Counted from the first letter of the stretch, positions 19,814 to 28,729 are shown. The stretch: DNA of 32,075 nucleotides from Parvularculaceae bacterium (GCA_015487305.1 WFQB01000104.1:1-32075), one strand, 5' to 3'. A program made the numbers and translations. Notes: a model not told the origin generated them from the letters alone.

Positions 19814-20702
19814 TATGTTGATTTTCTTTTTCTGTCTTCGCTGTCAGCCGCGACAAAATACTGGCTGCGGTTTCTTCTACCGAACGCCGGGTAACATCAA
19901 TGGTCGGCCAGCCCATTTTAGCAAAATAGCGTTTGGCTTTTAGCAATTCCTCGCGAATTTTCTGGGTGTCGGAATAATCATCGAGCTTATCGCTATCAAA
20001 TCCGCGCATTCTGTTTTCGCGAATTTGCGCCAGCCGATCCGGGCTTGCCACCAGCCCGATCATTAAAGGCTTTGAAAGCGCCGCCAATTCTACCGGCGGG
20101 TCCTGACTAGGCACCAGCGGCACATTGGCCGCCTTAATCCCGCGATTGGCCAAATACATACAAGTGGGCGTTTTCGAGGTCCGGCTAATTCCCACCAACA
20201 CCACATCAGCGGTTTCCAAATCCCATAACATCTGCCCGTCATCATGGGCGAGGGTGTAATCAATCGCCGATATGCGCCGGAAATAATCATCATCAAGGCG
20301 ATATTGCGCCCCCGTTTCATGGCTTTGCTGATCGTCGAGATAATCGCCAAAAGCGTTCAGCAAAGGGTCCAAAATTGGTATGGCCGGAACCTGAAGCTCG
20401 GCACATTTCACTTCCAAATGCCGCCGCAGCTCCTCATCAGCCATGGTATAAAGAACAAGACCGGGCGATGCCTCAATTCGCGCTAAAACCTCATTCAGCT
20501 TGGGCAGGGAGCGGACCATGGTTTCAATATGATCAAGGGGCTTGGCGCTATCAAACTGCGCCGCCGTTGCTTTCAACACAGTATTTAGGGTTTCGCCTGT
20601 TGTATCGGATATCAAATGAACATGATAATATGTGGTGTTTTGCCCCTTTTCCAATTTGGGGGGCAGGGCATCACTGGTCTTTTGTAAATTATTACTTGGC
20701 AT
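19806..20702 (-). CDS. ppsR: Pyruvate,phosphate dikinase regulatory protein (DUF299/PPSR family; RP001-type origin-flanking gene)
   Basis: YHVHLISDTTGETLNTV, DVVLVGISRTSKTPTCMYLANRGIKAANVPLVP, GWPTIDVTRRSVEETAA. Confidence 0.93.
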   Translation of the reverse strand: MPSNNLQKTSDALPPKLEKGQNTTYYHVHLISDTTGETLNTVLKATAAQFDSAKPLDHIETMVRSLPKLNEVLARIEASPGLVLYTMADEELRRHLEVKCAELQVPAIPILDPLLNAFGDYLDDQQSHETGAQYRLDDDYFRRISAIDYTLAHDDGQMLWDLETADVVLVGISRTSKTPTCMYLANRGIKAANVPLVPSQDPPVELAALSKPLMIGLVASPDRLAQIRENRMRGFDSDKLDDYSDTQKIREELLKAKRYFAKMGWPTIDVTRRSVEETAASILSRLTAKTEKENQHNG

Positions 20703-21116
20703 ATATCATTTTGGTCTTTGGTTGAAACTTTCGGGGAAAACTCGCTTTTTTCCTGTGGATAAATGTCAGCATGTTCGGTTTTTTGTCGAGGATTGATTGC
20801 CACAAAACAGATTAACAGGATCGCCAAAAACTTTACCGGAGTTTTAGGCATTTTGACCCCCTCTAAAAAGGGGAAAGTTTTTCCACCAGAATTTTTGTGA
20901 AAAACCCCAGTTTTCCCCGGTCATCTTGTCTCGCTTCCGGAACTACCAAGGTATTACCGGCCATACTTTATGGTTTTGTTAACCATTTTTTGTGGAAAAC
21001 TGCGGGGAAAACACCGCCTTTCTCCCAAAACTCAAATCCAGCGACTTTATCCACATTCCCAACAGGCTAATGAGGTCTTTTAGGTTTTCTTTTTTGAAGG
21101 ACAAGATAAAAGGCAA
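20703..21116. promoter_or_regulatory. oriC: Putative chromosomal replication origin (oriC)
   Basis: 414-bp non-coding region between divergent ppsR and hemE, the origin position in Caulobacter/Rickettsia-type genomes. Perfect DnaA boxes TGTGGATAA (20754-20762) and TTATCCACA (21047-21055), near-boxes TGTGGAAAA (20991-20999) and TTTTCCACC (20879-20887), and an AT-rich stretch at 21068-21112. Confidence 0.8.
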
Positions 21117-22163
21117 ATGGAAAGGCCAGACCCCAATATGACAGACCAACCCCTCTTGAAAGCCCTAGCCGGTCAGGCGGTAGAACCGGTTCCATGCTGG
21201 TTCATGCGTCAGGCAGGCCGTTTTCTACCAGAATACAGAAAAATAAGACAAGAGGCAGGCTCCTTTCTCGATCTTTGCTATAATCCAGAGCTAGCCAGCG
21301 AAGTTACCCTTCAACCCTTGCGCCGCTTTGACATGGACGCAGCCATAGTTTTTGCGGATATCCTGCTCATCCCGCAGGCTCTGGGCATGAAAGTCTGGTT
21401 TGAGCAGGGCGAGGGCCCGCGTCTTGCCCCCCCTGTCGAGCAAGCCGGTATGACCGCCCTGTCGGAACCCGCAAATATGAGCCTTTTGCAGCCGGTTTAC
21501 GAAACGGTGAAAAAAACGCGCCAAGCTTTGACCCCGGAAAAATCCCTGATTGGTTTTGCGGGCGCACCATGGACAGTAGCCACCTATATGCTGCGCGGGC
21601 AAGGCTCCAAAGACCCCGCCAGCCTGCGTGCGCTTTACTATCAAAACCCGGAATTGGTTGAAACCTTGCTGGAAAAAATCAGCACCGCGACAATCAACTA
21701 TCTAAGCCAGCAAATCGACCATGGGGCAGATGCGATCCAGCTTTTCGACAGCTGGGCAGGGGGCCTGCCAGAAACCCTGCTGCACCGCTTGTGTTTAGAG
21801 CCAAGCCAAAAAATAGCGGTAGCTTTAAAGAAAAAACACCCCAAGACCCCGATCATCATCTTTCCGCGGGGCGCAGGCCCCAGCCTTACCGATTATGCCG
21901 AAATCCCGGAATTTGACGCCATTGGCATAGACACCAGCACGCCTTGGAATTGGGTCAAAAAACACATATCTCCGAAAAAAACCGTCCAAGGCGGCCTGGA
22001 CCCGCTTTTGGTGGTTAAAGGTGGTGAAGAAATGGTTAGTGCAGCGCGAAAATTAAAGCAGGTTTTTGCCGGAAGCCCTTATATTTTCAATCTCGGCCAT
22101 GGCTTTGTCCCGCATACACCCCCCGAAAATGTAGCCCTGCTTATGCAGGCTATAAGACAATAG
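21117..22163 (+). CDS. hemE: Uroporphyrinogen decarboxylase
   Basis: PCWFMRQAGRFLPEYR, GFAGAPWTVATYM, QLFDSWAG, NLGHGFVPHTPPENV. The true start may be ATG 21138 (MTDQPLLKAL). Confidence 0.97.
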   Translation: MERPDPNMTDQPLLKALAGQAVEPVPCWFMRQAGRFLPEYRKIRQEAGSFLDLCYNPELASEVTLQPLRRFDMDAAIVFADILLIPQALGMKVWFEQGEGPRLAPPVEQAGMTALSEPANMSLLQPVYETVKKTRQALTPEKSLIGFAGAPWTVATYMLRGQGSKDPASLRALYYQNPELVETLLEKISTATINYLSQQIDHGADAIQLFDSWAGGLPETLLHRLCLEPSQKIAVALKKKHPKTPIIIFPRGAGPSLTDYAEIPEFDAIGIDTSTPWNWVKKHISPKKTVQGGLDPLLVVKGGEEMVSAARKLKQVFAGSPYIFNLGHGFVPHTPPENVALLMQAIRQ

Positions 22164-22176
22164 AAAAAAGCCTTAT

Positions 22177-22638
22177 TTGAGAAACGAAATGAAAACCTTT
22201 CTACTTGAAAACTATCAATGGCTAAAATCTCTGCACCTTATTGCGGTTATCGCTTTCATGGCTGGCATGATGTATCTACCGCGCCTGTTCATCTATCACC
22301 ACCAAAGCGAAAAGGGCGGCGAAGCGGAGGGCTATTTCCTGCAAATGGAGCGCCGCCTGCTAAAAGGCATAATAAACCCTTCCATAATTCTCCTATGGGT
22401 GCTGGGCCTGCTCATGGCCTGGATCAACTGGCCGGGCATTAGTGCAGGCTTCTGGTTTGAAACAAAATTCCTGCTGGTTCTGCTCATATCGGCCATTCAT
22501 GGCTATTATGCAGGGGCGGTGAAAAAATTCGCCCGGGGCGAACGGGTGCGCAGCGAGAAATTCTGGCGCATTATCAATGAAATTCCTTTCCTCATCTTGA
22601 TAGCAATCACGATATTGGTGCTGGTAAGGCCTTTTTGA
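22177..22638 (+). CDS. hemJ: HemJ-type protoporphyrinogen oxidase membrane protein
   Basis: WLKSLHLIAVIAFMAGMMYLPRLFIYHHQ and WFETKFLLVLLISAIHGYY. The track start is TTG; ATG 22189 (MKTFLLENYQW) is more likely. Confidence 0.92.
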   Translation: MRNEMKTFLLENYQWLKSLHLIAVIAFMAGMMYLPRLFIYHHQSEKGGEAEGYFLQMERRLLKGIINPSIILLWVLGLLMAWINWPGISAGFWFETKFLLVLLISAIHGYYAGAVKKFARGERVRSEKFWRIINEIPFLILIAITILVLVRPF

Positions 22639-22826
22639 GCCCGCAAAAACACCAAAACAGATGTTTTCAAGGGAAAGATTGACGCTAGCCTTCAAAAACC
22701 CTATGAAAATCAACAAGCGGGTTCTCCGCTAGTTTTTCCCATTTGAAATATGCGCTTAAAGCCCGGTCTTTATCGGGCCGCCGCTCTATCCACATTCACG
22801 CCCTTAAAAACCCTATAGGTATCCCC

Positions 22827-24098
22827 ATGGCGCCAAAGCAAATCCACCTTGATGAACTGAAAGAAAAAAGCCCCACAGATCTTTTGGTCTTTGCCGAAGA
22901 GGTTGGCGTTGAGGGGGCTTCAACCATGCGCAAGCAGGATATGCTGTTTGCCATATTGAAAAACCTTGCCGAAGAAGAATGTGAAATCACCGGCGGCGGG
23001 GTGTTGGAAGTATTGCCAGATGGTTTTGGGTTTTTGCGCTCTGCAGACGCCAACTATCTGGCCGGCCCCGATGACATTTATGTCTCGCCGACCCAGATAA
23101 GAAAACACGCCCTTCGCACAGGCGATACAGTTGCTGGCGAAATCAGAAGCCCAAAAGATGGCGAGCGCTATTTTGCCCTGACCAAGGTCCTTTCTATCAA
23201 CTTTGACGAGCCGGATCAGACCCATCACAAGGTTCACTTCGACAATCTGACCCCGCTTTATCCGGATCAGCGTCTGACCATGGAAATTGACGATAAGGAA
23301 GGCAAAGACCTTTCGGCTCGGGTGATAGATCTCGTGGCTCCCCTTGGTAAGGGACAACGGGCCTTGATTGTCGCGCCCCCGCGCACCGGTAAAACCGTCC
23401 TTCTACAAAATATTGCCCACTCCATCAGCGCCAATCACCCGGAATGCTATCTCATTGTTTTGCTAATCGATGAGCGCCCGGAAGAGGTCACCGATATGAA
23501 GCGCTCGGTTAAGGGCGAGGTCGTCTCCTCAACCTTTGATGAGCCTGCCACCCGCCATGTGCAAGTGGCAGAAATGGTAATTGAAAAAGCAAAGCGTCTC
23601 GTTGAACATGGCCGCGATGTTGTCATCCTGCTCGATTCGATCACCCGTCTTGGCCGCGCCTATAACACGGTGGTACCATCATCGGGCAAGGTCCTGACCG
23701 GCGGTGTTGACGCCAATGCCCTGCAACGACCCAAGCGTTTCTTTGGCGCAGCGCGTAATATTGAAGAGGGTGGGTCTTTAACAATCATCGCCACAGCGCT
23801 CATCGACACCGGATCGAAAATGGATGAGGTCGTGTTTGAAGAATTTAAAGGCACCGGCAATTCGGAAGTTGTGCTTGATAGAAAAGTCGCAGACAAACGC
23901 GTCTTCCCGGCGATTGATATTCAAAAATCCGGCACTCGTAAGGAAGACCTCATCGTGCCCAAAGAAGATCTCTCCAAAGTCTTTGTTCTGCGCCGGATAT
24001 TGTCGCCTATGGGCCCTAATGATGGCATTGAGTTCCTGTTAGACAAATTACGCCAAACCAAATCCAATAAAGCGTTTTTTGAAAACATGAACACCTAA
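22827..24098 (+). CDS. rho: Transcription termination factor Rho
   Basis: [72 protein letters not shown]. Start set at [12 protein letters not shown]; the ORF track extends to 22743. Confidence 0.97.
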   Translation: MAPKQIHLDELKEKSPTDLLVFAEEVGVEGASTMRKQDMLFAILKNLAEEECEITGGGVLEVLPDGFGFLRSADANYLAGPDDIYVSPTQIRKHALRTGDTVAGEIRSPKDGERYFALTKVLSINFDEPDQTHHKVHFDNLTPLYPDQRLTMEIDDKEGKDLSARVIDLVAPLGKGQRALIVAPPRTGKTVLLQNIAHSISANHPECYLIVLLIDERPEEVTDMKRSVKGEVVSSTFDEPATRHVQVAEMVIEKAKRLVEHGRDVVILLDSITRLGRAYNTVVPSSGKVLTGGVDANALQRPKRFFGAARNIEEGGSLTIIATALIDTGSKMDEVVFEEFKGTGNSEVVLDRKVADKRVFPAIDIQKSGTRKEDLIVPKEDLSKVFVLRRILSPMGPNDGIEFLLDKLRQTKSNKAFFENMNT

Positions 24099-24145
24099 AA
24101 ATCGCGCAAAAAGAGAAAACTTTGCATACGGAACAACTGCAAGGG

Positions 24146-24172
24146 CTTGTTGCTTAACCATAAAGCAACAAG
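24146..24172. other. Perfect stem-loop between rho and the barrel/OmpA gene
   Basis: CTTGTTGCTT-AACCATA-AAGCAACAAG, 10-bp perfect stem, no T tract on either side. Confidence 0.6.
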
Positions 24173-24260
24173 ATGCTGGACCGCACGCTTTTCCTGTGAT
24201 TGACTAGATGCGAATGGTTCGCTGTGGGGGCGAGCCAAAATATCTTCTGGGGCTTCGTCT

Positions 24261-26639
24261 GTGACAAATGGCGGGGATAGGGTTATGGGGATTTTCACCA
24301 ATAGCGCAGGGCGATCATTTTCTTTTGCGCATATGACTGGCGTCGGGGTTTTTACATTTTTCGCAAGCATATTTTTAGCCCCTGCCGCTTTGGCCGAAAC
24401 GGTGCTTGCACAATCTCCGGGATGTCAGGCGGTCAATAATGGCGACCTCAATCTGGTTATTCCCGGTCTGGCCAAAACAACAACCCCGATGAAAAACAGC
24501 AATGGCTTTCTCGACGCCAATGTAACAGCAGACTTTAATAGCGGGGACAGGCTGATAATCACCTATGATGTGATAGATCATGCCATTGCCAGCGATGATA
24601 CCGCGTCTGTTATTTTTCTCAATGATGAAGATATTGCCGGCCAACCGATCATTCAAAGACAAGCCAATTACACTATTCCCGCGACAGGTAACAGATCCAT
24701 TACCACCCAATTTTCCGTGGCGGGTTATGACTATCCAGACCGGGGCTTAAGCGCTATTTGCGAACCGGTACAAACCGGCAGTATTACCATTATCAGCCAG
24801 ACCGACGGCCCTAATGGCAGCTTTGCCTATAGCGGCACTTTAACGACATTTACCAATGACACTCAAAACGGTTCTGCCAGCACCCTGTTTTCAGACCTTG
24901 CAACAGGTAGCTATTTATTTGTCCAAGAGCCCAATCAGGATTTTGGCCTCACCAATATTAGCTGCTCTGGCCAATCAAGCGTGATTGATCTTGGGGCACA
25001 AAGCGCGGCGGTATTTCTAACCCCCGGTGAAGACATTATTTGCACATTTTTCAATGTGGATTTGTTTGATGAGGAGCGCTTTGCCAAAGACAGCACCGAT
25101 GCCATAAAAGGCTTCACCTATCGCCGGGCCCGAGCCATGCTCAATGCCGAGCCGGACCGTACATTATTTCATCACCGCAATCCAGAAAGCTTGTGGCAAG
25201 ATAGCGCCGCTGCCGCCCCGAAACTTTCTGGCAATATCATCGACAATAATGGCAGCTTAAGCTTTACGGCCAGCACCGGGCGTAAGGACAGCTCCATCTT
25301 TCATGAGGGTTTAGAGCTGTGGGTGGAAGCCAATTACACTACAGCCAAAGATGATTTTACCCTTGGTTCGATTGATAGTGAATTTGGTATTGTCTATGTG
25401 GGCGCCGATATCCAGCCAAGCGAAAACCTCATGGTCGGGCTTTTGGCATCTTTTGACTGGGCCAAGGAAAGCATAAAGGGCGATGAAATGCCATCGCTCG
25501 CCGCGCCTATGGCTTTTGGCAAAAAACAGCAAGGCAATGCTTTGCAGGATTATTTTTCCGAAAATATTATCGACCAGAAAATAAGCGGCACTGGCTGGAT
25601 GGCTGGCCCCTATATGGCAGCTCGGCTCTCAGAAAAACTGTTTTTTTCGGCGAGGATTGCCGCAGGCGGCTCCAATAATGATCTGACCCTTGATAATCGG
25701 GTCACGGATGATCCATTTGAGACCGATCGCTTTTTGGCGCGCACAGCGCTTACCGGCAATCATAATTTTGGTGATTTCCGTTTTACCCCAACCGCCTCGG
25801 TCACATGGTTTAAAGAAACCTCCAAAGCCTATATTTCCAAAACTGGCGTTCCCATCCCGAAGACCGAATTAAAACTTGGTCGGGCGGAATTAAAACCGGA
25901 GATCGCATGGCGTCACGATCTATCCGATGGCGCATGGTGGGAATCTCAATTTGCGGTTTCAGCTATATGGGATTTTGAACGCCCGGAGATTTTGGAAATT
26001 CAGGGCCTTGCCTTGCCGACAGAAGAATTTCGTGGCCGCGCCGAGGGCGGGGTGCAATTTAATTGGAAAAACGGCAATAGCCTGCGGTTTTCAGCCAGCT
26101 ATGACGGTATTGGTGCTGATGGCTATGAAGCCTATGGGGCAGGCATCTGGTTTGACATGCCATTGAGCCGCGCCAAGCCTGCACGCAAAACCAAACCGGC
26201 CCCGGCCATCCCGCCGCCAGCCTATAAATATTGCCCTGATGGGTTGCGCATTCTCGAGGTTGATCCGTGTCCGGAAGAAAAACCAATACTGCCAGCCCCG
26301 GAAGATATGAAGCTGGTGATCTATTTCGACCATGACAAATCCAATCTCTTGCCCGCAGAGCTGGCCAAAATAGATCAGGCCATTGCGGCGATGAAAGAAC
26401 GCGATGTAAAAATCGTCCTTCTGTCCGGCCACACCGACCTTTCGGGCAGTGATGCCTATAATGAGGGCCTGTCCATGCGCCGGGCCTTGGTCGTGCGCGA
26501 CGCGCTAACCGCTCGCGGCGTCATGATCGATAAAATCACTTACGAATTTTTCGGTGAAAGCAGGCCGGCAGTACCAACCAAAGACGGCGTGCGCCTACAA
26601 GCCAATCGCCGCACCGAAGTCGTAATAAAATTCAAATAG
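24261..26639 (+). CDS. Outer-membrane protein: N-terminal surface-type domain(s), autotransporter-like beta-barrel, C-terminal OmpA peptidoglycan-binding domain
   Basis: Signal peptide ending ALA-ET; Thr/Ser/Asn-rich region with SITIISQTDGPNGSFAYSG...GSYLFVQEPNQDFGLTNISCSG; alternating amphipathic strands at about aa 330-635; Pro-rich linker; OmpA domain VIYFDHDKSNLLP...LLSGHTDLSGSDAYNEGLSMRRALVVRDAL...NRRTEVVI. Internal Met9 may be the real start. Confidence 0.85.
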   Translation: MTNGGDRVMGIFTNSAGRSFSFAHMTGVGVFTFFASIFLAPAALAETVLAQSPGCQAVNNGDLNLVIPGLAKTTTPMKNSNGFLDANVTADFNSGDRLIITYDVIDHAIASDDTASVIFLNDEDIAGQPIIQRQANYTIPATGNRSITTQFSVAGYDYPDRGLSAICEPVQTGSITIISQTDGPNGSFAYSGTLTTFTNDTQNGSASTLFSDLATGSYLFVQEPNQDFGLTNISCSGQSSVIDLGAQSAAVFLTPGEDIICTFFNVDLFDEERFAKDSTDAIKGFTYRRARAMLNAEPDRTLFHHRNPESLWQDSAAAAPKLSGNIIDNNGSLSFTASTGRKDSSIFHEGLELWVEANYTTAKDDFTLGSIDSEFGIVYVGADIQPSENLMVGLLASFDWAKESIKGDEMPSLAAPMAFGKKQQGNALQDYFSENIIDQKISGTGWMAGPYMAARLSEKLFFSARIAAGGSNNDLTLDNRVTDDPFETDRFLARTALTGNHNFGDFRFTPTASVTWFKETSKAYISKTGVPIPKTELKLGRAELKPEIAWRHDLSDGAWWESQFAVSAIWDFERPEILEIQGLALPTEEFRGRAEGGVQFNWKNGNSLRFSASYDGIGADGYEAYGAGIWFDMPLSRAKPARKTKPAPAIPPPAYKYCPDGLRILEVDPCPEEKPILPAPEDMKLVIYFDHDKSNLLPAELAKIDQAIAAMKERDVKIVLLSGHTDLSGSDAYNEGLSMRRALVVRDALTARGVMIDKITYEFFGESRPAVPTKDGVRLQANRRTEVVIKFK

Positions 26640-26674
26640 GGACCGAAACGACTAAAAAACCACCAAAAACAAAC

Positions 26675-26715
26675 TCATCCTGAGGTGCTGGCCGAAGGCC
26701 AGCCTCGAAGGATGA
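26675..26715. repeat. REP-like palindromic intergenic element
   Basis: TCATCCTGAGGTGCTGGCCGAAGGCCAGCCTCGAAGGATGA: outer arms TCATCC/GGATGA, inner perfect stem GCTGGCC-GAA-GGCCAGC. Resembles palindromes dispersed in many alphaproteobacterial genomes. Confidence 0.75.
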
Positions 26716-27332
26716 TGGTAGAGAGTACCAAACCCAAAACTTATCCCCATACCCCGCATCCCCCTTATTATCACCAGTAAGACCGCCCACGGGGTCCGTG
26801 GTACCAATCTCGGATGGGTGATCTGGCAAGCCGGTGGGGCGAAAGCTGGCCATCGGTCGGTTATGGGCAAAGCTGTAACAGGCAAAGCCGATAATGTCTG
26901 ACAATGCCGGGCGCGGGTGAACTCACGGGTAAACCCTCCCTCTTTTTTCGGCTCGTGTCATTCGCGCCCACCCCATTTTATTAAACACCGGCGACCATGA
27001 AGGTCTGATCGGACGCCTTGGCTTGAGAACATCAATAGTATGCGCAAGAAAAATTATGCCCTTAGAAAATTAAACCGTATACGGAAAAATAAAGCTTTAC
27101 GCCAAAGCTTGTGGACAAAAATATTGCGTCTGAAATGCAAAACCCTGGCGGTTTTAATAAAAACAACCCCTATGATTGAAAGTTTGAGCGATAAAGCCAT
27201 GATGCAGATCATGGCCAATTATCAAAATCTATCAAAGCTATTGCAAAATTTACGCAAAAAAACCCTCTATCTCAACCTCGCTTACAAACACCCCTTCACG
27301 CGTATAAAAATCCAGCTAACCCAGCTAAAACC

Positions 27333-28292
27333 TCATTTCTTTGCAACCCCGCAAGCAGGCGCAAGCATTTTGTGCCCCGCTTGGCGCAGCGCCGCAAAAG
27401 CTTCAAGCGGTCTGTCCGTACCCAGAATATCAACCCCCATATTAGCAATGGCACTATAGCGCGCCTCATCACCCGAGCGGGCAATTTCCTTGTCAATACT
27501 ATTGCGCCCGCCCAGAGTGCCAAAAATAACTTCAATATCGCGGCTATTGAGCGCGCTAAAAATATTTTGATCCGGCGTATCATTGCCGGTCCAGGCCAAA
27601 ATATTCTGTTCAGGAATGCCGGTTTCAGCAAGGCTTGCAAAATCAGCCATGTCATCAATGGTAAAAGAAATCATTGCATTATTATCAAGCCGATAAAGCG
27701 CTTTGGCTTGGGCCGGGCTATAAGCAATATAAATGACCCGCCCTTCGGCCCCTTGTTTGGCAACCTCATCAATGACATCTGCGTAACGGGTCGATGATTT
27801 AAAATCCACCTGCAAAATAGTGCGCCCATCAGCCCATTGCAAAACCTCGGAAAATTTCGGCAAATGATAGGGCGTAATAGCCCCGCTTTGATCTTTTAAA
27901 AAAAGCTTCGACAGATGATCCCAATCATAATCTGCCGCAAGCCCGCGCCCGGTTGTGGTCCGCTCTAAATCATCATCATGAAGCAAAAACAAAACCCCGT
28001 CGCGAGATGTCGCCACATCAATTTCCATTAGCGCCGGAATCTTTTGCGCCACAAATTGCATGGTCTCTAAAGAATTTTCCGGAAAGCCCGGATAAAACCC
28101 ACCGCGATGGGCAGAAATTAAACTCACCCCCTCTTGCTCCAGACATTCAAAAAACGGGTTTAACCCGCCCGCCCCAATCACAATAGCCGGAACAGGCTGT
28201 TCGCGCTCATGGGGCGCAGGCTCGACCATTTCTTTTTCAGAGCAGCTAAATAAAAACAGAAAAACCCCTAAAACCAGTAACAGTCGATCCAT
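27333..28292 (-). CDS. Glycerophosphodiester phosphodiesterase, putative lipoprotein
   Basis: Lipobox LFLFSCSEKE; GDPD motifs ISAHRGGFYPGFPENSLETM, EIDVATSRDGVLFLLHDDDLERTTTGRG. Confidence 0.93.
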   Translation of the reverse strand: MDRLLLVLGVFLFLFSCSEKEMVEPAPHEREQPVPAIVIGAGGLNPFFECLEQEGVSLISAHRGGFYPGFPENSLETMQFVAQKIPALMEIDVATSRDGVLFLLHDDDLERTTTGRGLAADYDWDHLSKLFLKDQSGAITPYHLPKFSEVLQWADGRTILQVDFKSSTRYADVIDEVAKQGAEGRVIYIAYSPAQAKALYRLDNNAMISFTIDDMADFASLAETGIPEQNILAWTGNDTPDQNIFSALNSRDIEVIFGTLGGRNSIDKEIARSGDEARYSAIANMGVDILGTDRPLEAFAALRQAGHKMLAPACGVAKK

Positions 28293-28446
28293 GGCAAAAT
28301 GTCTCCCAAAAGATAATCGGCAAGATTAACCCGCTTTTTGCCGCCAGCGCAGAACTTTTGCTATAGAAGATGAAAAACAGCCAAATGGACTATATAAACT
28401 AACCACCCAGAGCTTAAGGCCAGAATTTGAGGCCAGAATTTAAGGA

Positions 28447-28710
28447 ATGAAACTGATGAAGTTTACGGTCAATATTGATTGCACCCCCGAAGAAGCCCGC
28501 CGCTTTTTCGGCCTGCCCGATGTCAACAAAGTCAATGATCTGATCATGGAAGGGCTTGAGCAGCGCGCCAACGAAAACCTCGATAGCCTCACCGATCCGC
28601 AAAAGTTCTATGATCGCATGATGAGCGCTGGCATGGGCAATATGGAAGCCATGCAAAAAATCTTTGCTTCCGGTCTGGCTGGAGGTATGGCCGGGAGCGA
28701 CAAAAAATAA
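28447..28710 (+). CDS. Small conserved protein (DUF6489-like)
   Basis: 87 aa; MKFTVNIDCTPEEARRFFGLPDVNKVND. Start may be ATG 28456. Confidence 0.75.
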   Translation: MKLMKFTVNIDCTPEEARRFFGLPDVNKVNDLIMEGLEQRANENLDSLTDPQKFYDRMMSAGMGNMEAMQKIFASGLAGGMAGSDKK

Positions 28711-28729
28711 CGCCTAAAGGAAGCCCATC

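Noticed and set aside
22785-22795. CTATCCACA upstream of rho as a DnaA box
   Set aside because: One mismatch at a conserved position and isolated; not enough to claim a DnaA site.
26632-26904. 90-aa minus-strand ORF
   Set aside because: Runs through the REP-like palindrome (SSFEAGLRPAPQDE is just its translation) and has no domain; such ORFs are usual by-products of the repeat.
27040-27459. 139-aa ORF on the plus strand
   Set aside because: Its 3' third is antisense to the well-supported GDPD gene, the composition is Lys/Leu-rich without recognisable motifs, and no clear ribosome-binding site was seen; treated as probably spurious.
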